Shown piece after piece: positions 46,389 to 57,838 of a stretch of 64,000 nt of DNA. Under the pieces are notes generated by a model that made no database searches, had not been told where the DNA came from, and worked only from the letters and a program-made list of their open reading frames with translations. The stretch is from Armillaria gallica. Its lineage: Eukaryota; Basidiomycota; Agaricomycetes; Agaricales; Physalacriaceae. Each line of letters opens with the position of its first letter. Positions within the stretch are counted from its first letter, which is position 1. The DNA is taken from contig JBANDB010000001.1 of NCBI GenBank assembly GCA_037576215.1, positions 3,100,001 to 3,164,000 on the forward strand, given 5' to 3'. A program made the position numbers and the translations under genes.

Positions 46389-47773
46389 TCATAGGTCGTC
46401 GTCTAACGGACTAAGACCCTGCGCCGTACCAATCAGCTGCTCGAACTGGAATCGAAAACGTTCAACAACATTGCGGTCGATCATAAATCGCTCAAAGGCG
46501 GGCGGGTCAAACTGTCCACTAAAATCGGATAAAGCTACCGATGAATTCAAGGTCAACTTGGAGCCACAAATTCGAGGAAACAGCCTATACGTACGCTTGA
46601 GACCGGCTTGCTGTGGAACATCATTGCGCACACTCCATCCACCGAGGGCGACCTGCTGCTCCTTAGAGATGAACCAGTTGAGGTAGAGCTTCGCAGCATT
46701 AGGGTGCTCTGCTGTCTTGAATATCGCCGCCCGCTGCGCCCAGATAACACTATCACTAAAGTCACTCTTGGGCAACTGCTGGAACACCCCGGCACTGCCG
46801 TTTGTGAAAGCGTTTTCAGTGGTAAATGTCACGGCGCGGTCATTATTGTTGTTTAAAAGGGTGGTGGTGGGTGTGGCGGTTCCACGGACCCATTTGATGT
46901 CTTGTGCGATGAAGCTGAAGATTGCGTCCCAGCCGTGCGTTTGCTGGATCTTGAAGAATCTACCAGCTCATCGGTCATAAGTTCGGCGAAGATCGCTATG
47001 ACAAAAGCTCACTGAAAAAGTACTGCATCGTCGTCATTGGGATAGGTCGACACAATCTTTCCCTTCCATTTGGGGTCCAGATAGTCCAGGAACTCAGTAG
47101 GCGCCTCAGACACGTTGGTTTTTGCCGTGGCGAAGTTGTTGGTGAAAAACAAGTACACGATTCCTCTACGACATCAATCAGTCTTCTTCAGCCGACGTTG
47201 CGGAATCTGAAGCTCGGAAAGACTCACAGATAGGTAGCATCATCAGCGTCCTTGATGTCGTCCGGAATCTGGTCCCACCCTGCTGGCTTGTACGAAAGGA
47301 GCTGTCGAAAATGTTGGTCAGGACAAGGATCAGTTTAAGACTTGTTACTCACACGCCCTTCCTCTTTCCACCTGATGAAGTCGTGGAGTGTCTGCAGATG
47401 GGCAACGTCTGTGCCTGCTAACCCGGTCTGGTTCAGCGATCGGTCAATGACGCTGTCGTGATACTTTCAAGGGAATATCATCAATCCATAGTCGTGAACT
47501 ACTAGAAAATGTCACCTTCGACAAGTCAACAGTAAGAGTGATGTTGATCTTCGGGAATTTCTCCTGGAAGGCTTGGACGGTAGAGGCCTGCTGGTTCTTT
47601 TCATCGCCACCAGCCCTGACAACGAGCTGACCTCCTTCGGCGACGGCTAGATCGTACAGCTCGTCGAGAGAGCGCGTCTCCACGCCAGCATCTTGTTTCC
47701 CAGGGACAGTTGCATCGGACGCTACGGATCCTGAGAGGAGCGATGTCGCGAGGAGCAGAGAATAGAAAAGCAT
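46389..47773 (-). CDS. secreted periplasmic-binding-protein-like (type II) protein, paralog 1
   Basis: Five exons, 47773-47516, 47463-47353, 47301-47228, 47165-47013 and 46959-46389, sum to 1167 nt and 388 residues with matching GT-AG phases. A signal peptide (MLFYSLLLATSLLSGSVAS) leads into LDELYDLAVAEGGQLVVRAG, FPKINITLTVDLSK, LQTLHDFIRWKEEGR, NVSEAPTEFLDYLDPKWKGK, VSTYPNDDDAVLF and KTAEHPNAAKLYLNWFISKE. These are landmarks of bacterial-type ABC-transporter solute-binding proteins (iron(III)-binding-like fold). In fungi they occur as secreted proteins without a matching transporter. The ligand is unknown. The gene is nearly identical to paralog 2. Confidence 0.88.
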
Positions 47774-47879
47774 CGCCCCAGTGATTGTTGTTCAGGATAC
47801 AAGGAAAGAAGTGCAAGAACAACGTTTTCATTTGACTGCTAATCCCACACGTTTTATCCGTGCTTTCTTGCCAGGGTAG

Positions 47880-48300
47880 TTCAACCCGCCACCGACAAGT
47901 CGGTACAAGGTACGCATCGCAAATAACGCGCCCAGACAAGAAACATCCCTGATTCGTGGGTGTCCGTTGCCCATTTTCGGAAATGAAGAGGTAGGATGGT
48001 TACATCCTCTCTGTCTTGTGTCGCTATGTCGCGTGGCAGCATTGCGAAAGTTTTGTCATCCCCATTCCAATGGGGAAGAAGAATACCCACGGCAACCCAC
48101 GAAAAAGCGCAAATGTACCACACGTCAAGTAACAGAAAGAGTGATGAATAATGGCGCATTGGCGGCGGCAGATCATGCCTCTGGTAGGCTGACCCCAAAT
48201 TCTCCTGCAGACGCCTGTATAGTAGCGAAGGCATTAGCCTCTTACGAGATTGGCGCGACTAATGCGACAAAGAAAAATATCTATATAATATGTACTGACG
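47880..48300. other. upstream region of paralog 1, duplicated at 50270-50727
   Basis: Non-coding sequence shared with the region upstream of paralog 2, so the duplication carried the promoter as well as the gene. Confidence 0.6.
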
Positions 48301-48302
48301 CA

Positions 48303-48369
48303 GATTGAGCCTGACGCGCTCGGGGACACTCTCTGCCCTGCGTATGATGCCCTTCCGGCGGCTCAATAA
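48303..48369 (+). pseudogene. relic of the last laccase exon
   Basis: The plus strand reads IEPDALGDTLCPAYDALPAA and one more residue before TAA. This matches the C-terminal end of the laccase-type gene at about 45915-45983. No other laccase exon is present, so it marks the left edge of duplication unit 2. Confidence 0.88.
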
Positions 48370-48782
48370 TGATAGCTTGGAACCGAGGGAAGGATGGTAC
48401 TTATAATTAATATCTATTTACGGATAAATTATCTTGTTCGTGACCTTTTGTCGTCGGTGTGCAGATATGTAACGGTTGGATTTTTGAACAACCAGAATAA
48501 AGCATTGTATGCCAGCTTCAAATTTCTACAAATACATTTCAAGAGAGTGATTAAGCCCCCTGTTAAAACTGGAAAACTGGATTTATTGGCCACCTCTGTT
48601 AACGAGGAGTGAGGGACGCGAACCGGGCCGCGTGCCGGCGCGACGCGTTGCTTGGCTCTCGCCACGTTTCATCTTTCTCTTCACACTATAACTGTTGCCA
48701 ATCTCCTCCCAAAATCCTTTTCAGTGCTGATCACAATTTTGGCAGTGACTATCGGTATATATTTCCAATCTAAAATACCTCT

Positions 48783-50178
48783 TTATAGGTCGTCGTCTAA
48801 CGGGCTGAGACCCTGCGCCGTCCCAATCAGCTGCTCGAACTGGAATCGATAACGTTCAACAAGTTCACGGTCGACCATGAATCGCTCAAAGGCGGGCGGG
48901 TCCAACTGTCCGCTATATTCGGATAAAGCTACCGATGAATTCAAGGTCAACTTGGAGCCACAAATTCGAGGAAACAGCCTATACGTACGCTTGAGACCGG
49001 CTTGCTGTGGAACATCATTACGCACGCTCCATCCACCGAGGTCAGCCTGGTGCTCCTTAGAGATGAGCCAGTTGAGGTAGAGCTTCGCAGCATTAGGGTG
49101 CTCTGCTGTCTTGAATATCGCCGCCCGCTGCGCCCAGATAATGCTATGACTAAAGTCACTCTCGGGCAACTGCTGGAACAACCCGGAACTGCCGTTTGTG
49201 AAACCGGACCCAGTGGTAAATGACACGGTGCGGTTGTTATTGTCGTCTAAAAGGATAGCGGAGGGAGTGGCCGTACCACGGACCCATTGTATGTCTTGCG
49301 CGATGAAACTGTAGATTGCGTCCCAGCCGTGCGTTTGCTGGATCTTGTAGAATCTGCCAGCCCATCGGTCATAGGCTCGGAGAAGATTGATATCACAAAG
49401 CTCACTCAAAAAGCACTGCATCGTCGTCGTTGGGATAGGTCGACACAATCTTTCCCTTCCATTTGGGGTCCAGATAGTCCAGGAACTCAGTAGGCGCCTC
49501 AGACACGTTGGTTTTTGCTGTGGCGAAGTTGTTAGTGAACAGGAAGTACACGATTCCTCTACGACGAAAATCAGTCTTTCAGTCTTCTTCAGCGGACGTC
49601 GCCAGAAACTCGGAAAGACTTACATATAGGTAGCATCATCAGCATCCTTGATGTTGTCCGGAATCTGATCCCACCCTGCTGGCTTGTATGAGAGGAGCTG
49701 AAGAAAACGTTGTCAAGACAAGGGCCATCAGACTGAAATTGTATACTCACACGTCCTTCCTCCTTCCACCTGATGAAGTCGTGGAGTGTCTGCAGATGGG
49801 CAACGTCTGTGCCTGCTAACCCGGTCTGGTTCAGCGATCGGTCGATGACGCTGTCGTGGTACTTTCCAAGGGAATACCATTAATCCATGGCCGTGGATAA
49901 CTTCAAGAAAATGTCACCTTCGACAGGTCAACAGTGAGGGTAATGTTGATCTTCGGGAATTTCTCCTGGAAGGCTTGGACGGTAGAGGCCTGCTGGTCCT
50001 TTTCATCCCCGCCAGCCCTGACGACGAGCTGACCTCCTTCGGCGACGGCTAGATCGTACAGCTCGTCGAGAGAGCGCGTCTCTACGACAGCATCTTCTTG
50101 TGTCCTAGAGACAGCTGCAGCGGACGCTACGGATCCTGAGAGGAGCGATGTCGCGAAGAGCAGAGAATAGAAACGCAT
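48783..50178 (-). CDS. secreted periplasmic-binding-protein-like (type II) protein, paralog 2
   Basis: Five exons in the same places as paralog 1: 50178-49918, 49861-49751, 49697-49624, 49558-49406 and 49353-48783, 1170 nt and 389 residues. The start at 50178 gives the signal peptide MRFYSLLFATSLLSGSVASA. Domain landmarks are the same, with substitutions such as NLGGWSVRNDVPQQ-type variants and YKIQQTHGWDAIYSF for FKIQQTHGWDAIFSF. Both copies have intact frames and splice sites, which suggests retained function. The upstream region is also duplicated. Confidence 0.88.
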
Positions 50179-50727
50179 CACCCTAGTGATTGTTCAGACA
50201 CAGGTAAAGAAGTGCAAGAACGACGTTTTTTCTCGATTGCTAATTCCTTGCCTTTATACCTCAGACTCGCTTTATCCTTGCTTTCTTTCCAGGGCAGTTC
50301 AACCCGCCCCCGACAAGTCGCGATCGACAAATGCAGATTACGCAGTACGTGGTAAGCATCGCAAATGACGCGCCCAGCCAAAACATCCCTGATTCGTGGG
50401 TGTCCGTTGCCCATTTTCGGGCATGAAGAGGTAAATGATGACAAGGATGGTTACATCCTCTCTGCTTTGTGTCGCTATGTCGTGTGGCAGCACTGCAAGG
50501 TTTGTCATCCCCATTCCAATGGGGAAAAAGAATACCCACGACAACCCACGATAGAGCGCAAATGTACCACACGCGACTCTAACCGAGAGGATGATTGATC
50601 ATGGCGCATTGATGGCGGAAGATTATGCTTCTAGCAGGCTGATCTCAAATTCTCCTGCAGATGCCTGTATAGTAGCGAAGACATTAGTCTTCAGTTACCA
50701 GATTAGCGTGACCGATACGACTAAGAA

Positions 50728-52250
50728 AAATTACGAGTCCGAGTGAAACGAGGATTATGCGCGACATTTTGACCCAGGACCCTTAATTTTAAGTTTTACC
50801 TTAGAATTCAACACAACCAAATAAATACCCTTTTATACTAGACAGTTCTCTTTCAGAATATTGTATTGATAGTGCTAAATAAACTGGCAGACAGCTTCTT
50901 TTTCTTACTTGTTGTATGGAATATTTATCAAAAAATGTATCCCACTAAAATTCGGGGCTTCGGAGTGTGTGAATAGACTGCAGAATGTGTGTTGAGTATC
51001 CAGTTGGCTCGCCACGGCCCGATCAACCGAGGAGCGATTGAGTGACTGTGCCACTTCTTTCGTGGCCCTTTACCACCACCACCACTACGATGCTCGCCCA
51101 GTCGCCCAATAACACTTCAGTACGCCCACAAAAGGTGCGTATTATATTATTTCTGTTTCTTATTTCTGTTTCTAGGCCTTTCTACGCATCCGGCGGCCCC
51201 AAGGGCCCCGGATTGCGTGCATCCTCCCCTCCACCAGCCGCGTAAGCCCTCGAACGAGGCAGCATTGTGTGCTATCCCCGGCGACGACTACGCTGACACC
51301 ACCACCATTGACGACGACCCATGCCCCGCCTTGGCCACAAACGCTAGCCCTATGCCCCACAGGAGCTACCAAGCACCACCCGCATCGATATCGGGTTCAA
51401 TCGCTACCACACGCCACGTCCATGGCCCCTCAATACCTCGTATACGTCGCCTGATTCGATATCGGTAGTCATCTCGGGACGGGAGGTGCAACCAAACCAA
51501 CCACGGGACGACGACGAGCATGACGACGAGTACGACAGGCGTTCCGAAGTGGATTCGACCGTGAAGTAGGACTGTCCTGTCGGTCAGGGCAAAGCTCTAC
51601 TGCACAGTCGACGATGTAGGGATGCTGAAGGGGTGGGGGATGTTGAGGAGGGGCCAGGACAAAGGGCAAGACCCCGAGGGCGAAGGAAGAATTGAGGGCA
51701 GAACGATTGTGCCCAGAGCCATAACCATACATCCATTCCCCGCCCACCACTGCCCGCCCCGCTGAGCACCAACATCGGTGTGCCCCATACCGTGGCGTGC
51801 CCCTAGCAACCCCGGATTCGTATATCCCCCAATCTTTGGGTGGGGGAACACGAATCCGTTGCGCATCATCACCTCCGAGACCCTCATCGCCGGGCGTCCC
51901 TATCCCGTCCCAATCCCCGCCGTGCACGGCTTGTAACACCCCCTACAGGGCCAGTACCAGCACCATGGCCTTACTACCCCCAATATTGACTACCGGGAAT
52001 CATATGGTGGCTTCCGCTTCCCCATCCGACCCCGAAACCACCGTCGATCCGTCGTGGACTCCGACCCGTCGCTTATTGTACATCCCACCAGTGGAATCCC
52101 CACCTCCGCCCCTCTGCGACCACTCGTTCGGATGGATACGGCTCCCAGGTAGCTGACGACACTATACGCGTCGCCGCTCGCACCGTCAATACCCCACCGT
52201 TGCCTGTAACGTTGAGGGGTTTTTGTAAAAAATATCGTTTCGGGACCGCT
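50728..52250 (-). repeat. family X, copy 3 (CpG-rich)
   Basis: Inverted relative to copies 1 and 2. On the minus strand the hydrophobic segment reads VVLVVMLVVVPWLVWLHLP (about 51540-51480). It is followed by RYRIRRRIRGIEGPWTW, SFEGLRGWWRGGCTQSG (51255-51205) and the terminal block shared with 37316. This copy keeps CpGs lost in copy 2 and has the fewest interruptions, so it is the best template for the family. A minus-strand frame is open at 51469-51939. Confidence 0.7.
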
Positions 52251-52284
52251 AAATAGGTAAATATCACTTGTTTTGTTACAGTTG

Positions 52285-52365
52285 TATGTCCTCTTGGTGC
52301 AATGGACTAAGAGTGCTGTGTCTGGCGTGAACTCCGCAATGGTTGGGTTCGAGTCTCTGACGTGA
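52285..52365 (+). other. tRNA-like module next to family X copy 3
   Basis: TTGGTGCAATGGACTAAG resembles an A box, and GGTTGGGTTCGAGTCTC holds a B box (GGTTCGAGTC). Spacing is compatible with a tRNA-derived promoter, but the stems pair poorly. It points away from family X, as the module at 5138-5214 does. Confidence 0.45.
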
Positions 52366-52379
52366 AGCTTTGTCTTGAA

Positions 52380-53420
52380 GCTGGAGAAAGGTAATCCGAC
52401 TCAGTACGGGAATCTGTCCGGTAATCTCCTGGAAAATATGTTGTGTACCTGTACTTTAAAGTTCAGAATTCGGACTCGTACCTGCCGTGTTTGCAACGGC
52501 CCACTTCGGCTAAGTATCTGTATAGGATGTAGACTTTTGCTCAATGAATTTCCATCTAGATTGACATTTGATCACAGCCTCCGTGATTTGCGTTCAGGAT
52601 GCCAAGCAGATTTCCGGTGGCAACCCTTCTGTAGCCTTCCGCTCGTTCTACTACCTCTTGGCGTTCTAGATGATCGAAGATTCGCATTAGCAGCAGAACG
52701 CATTCAAACGCAATGTTGATTCCGTGACACACATGGTTACTATTCTCGCCAAGTTCTCGCTCTTCGTCCAGGTAGCTTTTCTGCCTAACATTTGTCGGTG
52801 ATTCTCTCCTTGATCTCATTCGATGGACCTTGCTGCATCGGTTGCCCGTCTGACATCGATTCGTGGTCAAAGTGGTCGAACGGGAATTTAGAACACGGCG
52901 CAGAACTAAACGATAAACACGTTTGCAACCCGAGCGTAATTTGTCAGCTGAATCTAAGGTCTCTCTAGAAAGTCGACAATGATGGGGAGGCTTTGATAGA
53001 TTAAATAGCTTAAGATATTGGAGAAGAAGCCTGATCATTTTGGTTGAATGAACGGTTGAATTGGGAAGTTACGTATATTTAATGCTCACAGGGCGGTGAT
53101 GTCCAAATCAAGCCTTACGTTTGAAGTTTCGCCCATGTGTACTCCTTTCCGCAGTGACATGCAATTGCTACATGCCTTCTTGCTGGTATTGAGTATTTGC
53201 AGCCGTTTCGTCTCAGTTGATGCCGAGATCATGATACGTCGCGGACGTTCAACTCTGCCTATGGAATGACTTGGAGCACAGTGTTACCGATAGTGATAAT
53301 ATTTAGCTGTTTTAGTGCAGGGGAAGTCCCAATCAGTACAACACGTCACCTGCCACATCAAAAGATTGATACCGCCTCGTGGTCACGTTAAGCGCGCTGC
53401 GACGTTTCAACTTTCCCAGC
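52380..53420. other. no recognised gene
   Basis: An open minus-strand frame (52556-53038) has no recognisable motif. A short stretch at 52450-52520 is similar in inverted orientation to 33250-33330. The right part is presumably the promoter of the gene at 53421. Confidence 0.4.
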
Positions 53421-54541
53421 ATGGCATCTGAGAACCAAAGCAACACTGCACAGGTGCTCAGCGAGAGCGGGATCCCTGTGGCACCAGCGTATGTTGATAT
53501 ATCTCCGACGTCATAGCAGTTTTACTGAACAAGAAGAAACCAGCCCGTGGGACCTTAAAGCACGAAGTTGGATTTTTGCATTATCACCTCTGTCAAAGCA
53601 AGCAAATTTCCCGACAGGATGGGCGGCGCTATACCAAGCGGAAGCTTTGGCAGGGGGCGGTGAATTCATAGGAGGTCCAGGAATGATTATGGTCAGTTAT
53701 TTCATGGTTCATTATACAGCGCAGAGCTAACAGAAGGAACAGGTCGTGTCTTACACCGAAACACCGGTTGGTATGTCACTAGATTTGATGTAAATTTCAA
53801 AGCTAAATGCATCAATGTGCAGGTCCATGTGAGTCTATCGAAACGAGATATTTGCGACCGAGTGAAAAGCTGACTTCGATTGGGGATAGACGATGAGGTG
53901 ATGTACGTGCCTGGTCGATGGAAGTATGCGGACGGAAGTACGGGAACGAGAATCACCAGGATATACGTTTCGACCGCAGCGTCAATGGAAAATGGTCTGC
54001 ATCTTTCAAATCCTAGTCCTTTGGTCCTGACACCGTAACACAGGTCGAAGAAACTGGAACATTCCCAGTGAGTCCTTCACGTAAATTCTTCCCACGACAT
54101 CTTTTGATACCTCGGGCCTTAGAGCAAGTAGCCTCATTCTCCTTTACCGAAGATCCCGCCACCGCAGTGTGGTCTTTGGCTGTCAGTCCACTTGATGCCC
54201 CTTCAGCACCGTTCTTCAAGGTATCCGTAGGACGTATCCCACTGTTGTCAAGTTTTCGTATCCCCTTCTCGTCCAAAATCCTTGGCAATCTTAATACATT
54301 AGTGCAGCCACCGCTTCCGCAAGGACCCTCACCCGAAGAGGTGGGGACTGAGAAGTGGGCTGTCCTTACTCCGCCTATGAAGCAGAAGTTACGATTCACG
54401 AAAGTGAAAGGAGAGTTTGAAGACGGAAAGGTGGGAGATGGGATAGGTTTTCCGGCAGTGGTTCCTTGGGGACTGGCCTACCAGATGGAAGATGTGGTTA
54501 TGGATTTTGTGGTTCCAGAATGGAGAGACGAACTCAAATGA
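53421..54541 (+). CDS. acetoacetate-decarboxylase-like protein
   Basis: Seven exons, 53421-53488, 53520-53691, 53743-53770, 53823-53828, 53890-53994, 54044-54067 and 54123-54541, give 822 nt and 273 residues in frame. Conserved blocks of this fungal family follow in order: SPWDLKARSWIFALSPLSKQ, FIGGPGMIM, SYTETPVGPYDEVMYVPGRW, TRITRIYVSTAASMENGRRN, WNIPK, SPLDAPSAPFF, VQPPLPQGPSPEEVGTEKW and GFPAVVPWGLAYQMEDVVMD. Exon 4 is only 6 bp and supplies parts of Gly-Pro-Tyr. Exon 6 is 24 bp. The family shares the acetoacetate decarboxylase fold. The substrate in fungi is not established, and I do not see proof of the Schiff-base Lys. Confidence 0.85.
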
Positions 54542-54786
54542 AGGATGTTCGGCATGTACTTGTATATCGAGCCTTTAACTTATTCTTCTTTGGAAGGTGC
54601 ACCGCAGGGCCTTTACTGTGGGAGAGGTGAGATGGCAGCGCATGAAAGTCTCGAAGCAGAATTACATATAGAGCTATGGTCAAGTTCCCACAGAAAATGA
54701 CACCAGGTTTCATACATGGCTATAATCAAATTCGTGTGAAGGCACTGGCAGGCATGGCTATCTATTTCTACGATACCAAAGATGGC

Positions 54787-57066
54787 TTAAGCGTTATATC
54801 CCCATGCATCTCGAATTAACTGGGCACCCTTCTCAGCAACAATGTAAACGGGACCCACCAAATGAGCGGCAGGTATCTTAGGCTATCAAAGTTGACGCAA
54901 TGAATTAAAACCTCGTATGGTCCAACCAGTCAAGAACTCACAAACACAGATGCATCAACAATTCGAAGGCCCGACACTCCCTTCACTGTGAGGTCCGGGT
55001 TGACAACGCCATCGGTAGCATTATATGCGCTCATCCGCGCGGTACAGCTAGGATGCCAGATGGATATCGCGTTATTCCGTATGGCTGCCTTGATCTCCTC
55101 GTCTGTCTCAGCTTCACCGAGCTCTCCGTAACGTTCGATGACATAGTCATCCCAGGGCGAAGCTTGAATGAATTGACGGACGCCCTTCACTGCTGATACC
55201 ATGACACAAATATCGAGGGGCGAAGTAAGAAACCCCGGATCAATTATGGGAAAGTCAAAAGGGTCGGTAGAGGCGAGTGTGACTGCGCCATTGGAAACGG
55301 GATTGAGTACAACAGTGTTCACGGTCAAGTAGTAGCCCGTAGACGGCAAAGAGCCCGAATATCCATTCTGATGGCGAAGACGGTTTTAACTTGATAATGA
55401 CTTCGGAAACGGACACACGTACAGCGAAAACCATTTCGTAATGGGCAGACTTCGTGCCTGTCAGAACCTCGTCAGACGATTACTACAACGATGGTTGTCC
55501 ATGCTCACCCGACGACGGGTCGGCATATAGATCGAAAATCGAATCGCTCTGAGCAAGACGAACAAAGCCAAGGGCATGAGAACTTGTAGCCGTATACGGG
55601 CCTTGCCTGTACACCTCCCATTCTTCTAGATACTCTGCTGCTAGTTCAGAATCACGAGAGATCTCATCAAGGGTGGTCGTAGAGTTAACGACAAAGTAGT
55701 TCGAGAGTTGTGGGTGATCATGTAGATTTTTGCCAACGTCAGGAAGGTCCACAATGGGTGTGATACCCATGTCTTCTAAATTATTTGTATCTCCTATACC
55801 GGAGAGAAGTAAAATCTGTGGAGTATTGATGGAGCCGGCGCTCAGAATGACTTCTTTCGTCGCGGTGAGTGTGTATCTGGTACCTAGCTTTGGGGATTAG
55901 GCTCTGGAGGTCCTTGAACTGAAGGCTCGGATTCGCACCATTAGCACTCTGCGCAAACTCCACCGTCTTGAAAGCCGGCACGCCACTGGTGTCATTTGTT
56001 CGGACCAGTCTGGTTACCTGTGTTCCCATAAGAAGGTCTATATTGGATCGGTTTAGTGCAGGGCGAAGGTACGCGTCAGCAGCACTGCATCTTTCTCCGC
56101 CACCGATGGTGGATTGAGTGAGTCCTGTCAAAGGTTATGACTTAACAAGCGCAGTAAAAATACAAATCACTGTCGCATACCAAAACCAACTGTGGTACCT
56201 CCTTGAAGATCTAGATTGAAACGGAACTCGTCGCCCAGTTCCTGGCTGCTGAGTATGACGCGATCGTCAATCTCCGTAGGATATCCGGGAACACTGACTT
56301 CAAGGGGCCCATAGCCGTGGGCACTTGGATCGACTTGCCCAGAAGTATTATGACCGTCTGCAGGATCAACCAGTCTTTCGCTCTAGAAAAGTTAGCGGTC
56401 TTGAACGGAAATATTTCACGAGTGGTTACCTTTCTATAGAAAGGTTCTAGGTTCGTCCACGACCAACCAGAGTCCATTGTAATATTAGCCCATCGATCGT
56501 ATTCGTCATCTGAGCCGCGAGTGTATCCCAAGAAATCTGCATCCCGGTTAAGAATCATGCTGTTGAGACCACTGACCATCAACTTACTGGTACTACTGCT
56601 TCCTCCGAAGACCTTGCCCCTTACATATGAGATGGTGCGATCGTCCAGCCCTTCTTGGGCTACCGTGGAATAGTTCCAAGTAAGCGAAGAAGGAGACAGG
56701 AGGGAAGACGACAGGAAGGGGACCTCAATATCAAGGACATTTTCATCACTACGGGTGAAACTCAGCTAACGGATTGTTGGGCACTGCATGACTGACGAAG
56801 TTCCAGCCTCTATTATGAGAACAGAGCACGCAGAATTTTCAGTAAGTCGACTTGCCACCACACTTCCGGCGGTGCCAGCTAGAAAATTGAGGGTTAAAAC
56901 GGAACATTGGGAAAGCAATACTGAGCTGACCTCCGACGATGATAAAATCATAAGTTGCATTCAGCGCGCCATTCGGGTCTTCGAGTACGGCGGTATACGC
57001 GAACTCGATGTCGCTAAGTGACAGCCCGAGAATCAACCATGAGAATAAAAAGCAGATGGGCAACAT
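54787..57066 (-). CDS. GMC oxidoreductase, aryl-alcohol-oxidase-like
   Basis: Secreted FAD enzyme of the glucose-methanol-choline family. The signal peptide (MLPICFLFSWLILGLSLS) decides for a start at 57066 rather than the in-frame ATG 20 codons upstream. Exons follow in order: NATYDFIIVGAGTAGSVVAS (FAD-binding GxGxxG across an intron), VRGKVFGGSSSTSKLMV, YDRWANITMDSGWSWTNLEP, STIGGGERCSAADAYLRPAL, TATKEVILSAGSINTPQILL, LSGIG, VGKNLHDHPQL, AVTLASTDPFDFPIIDPGFL, SIWHPSCTARMSAYN (first catalytic His) and, in the last exon, PAAHLVGPVYIVAEKGAQLI (second catalytic His). A 47-bp intron near 55880-55930 keeps the frame between AQSANG and TRYTLTA. It could supply H2O2 for lignin-degrading peroxidases. 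The gene appears intact. Confidence 0.87.
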
Positions 57067-57838
57067 CGCGACGAAGGACTTCCCACTTGCGGTTGGGAAG
57101 TTTGGAGTCAGGTCAGCCCTGGCCACCCCAAGTATTCCGAGGCAAAGGCACCATTCCTAAGAAATCATGGCGACCGACGACGGAGCGGCTCTCGGAAGGG
57201 CCAAGAATTGATATAACACGGAAATTTTGTCGCTGATGAGGCGCCTATTTTCCAAGTAAAGCATGGGATTTACGGCCCAGGTCACCGCAGCATCTTAGCG
57301 ATTTCTTTCCGGTGTAAGCTCGGTAAGTAAATGCCTTGCGCCGGAGTAACTGGCTACAAGTTGAAGCGTAAAAGGGAGAGATGCAGAGGGATGATGAATG
57401 AAATTTCAAAAAGGTCAATGTTCGGGCCGACGGCGGTTCGGTGAGGGAGCAGCGTTTGCAGATTTTTCTGTAGTTGCCAATCAATTGGACCGATCCATCA
57501 GTGTTTCCCTTGGGACCTCACACTTGCATCGCCGCGGATGCATTGAATTGCGAATACCAGGTCACGAAGTGCATGTCATGTTCAATGGTGTAAAATACAA
57601 ATACTTTTCGCACACCAAAACTGTGTCCTCGTCCTCGTCGTCACGGTTCCGTCGCCTCTTGGAATGCAAGTTCAGTGGTTGGCGATTGCCACTCGTTCTG
57701 TCTCGGAAAATATCGAAGAAAGGTAAGGCATGGTGGACGAAGAAACTGATATCTAGAGCTAAAATCCTATCATTTCAGTGCGGGTCCTGTTGTGAGCCGC
57801 TCGAACAGCAGGTCCAGGCTTGTTTTGATTGAATGGAG
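57067..57838. other. divergent intergenic region of the GMC and DUF6534 genes
   Basis: Start region shared by two divergent genes. A plus-strand open frame (57398-57832) has no motif and is probably leader or chance. The first exon of the DUF6534 gene may lie in its right part. Confidence 0.4.

Larger units (their letters stand above)
45912..50727. repeat. tandem segmental duplication of about 2.4 kb
   Basis: Unit 1 (about 45912-48290) and unit 2 (about 48302-50727) are collinear. Each begins with the last codons of the laccase-type gene, then shared intergenic sequence (GGGCCGCGTGCCGG, CGACGCGTTGCTTGGCTC), then the solute-binding-protein gene on the minus strand, then its shared upstream region (CCTGATTCGTGGGTGTCCGT). 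Unit 2 ends where family X copy 3 begins. Confidence 0.88.

Noticed and set aside
57398..57832. Frame of 144 codons upstream of the DUF6534 gene
   Set aside because: No domain, Ser/Arg-rich low complexity, and placed in the divergent promoter region.
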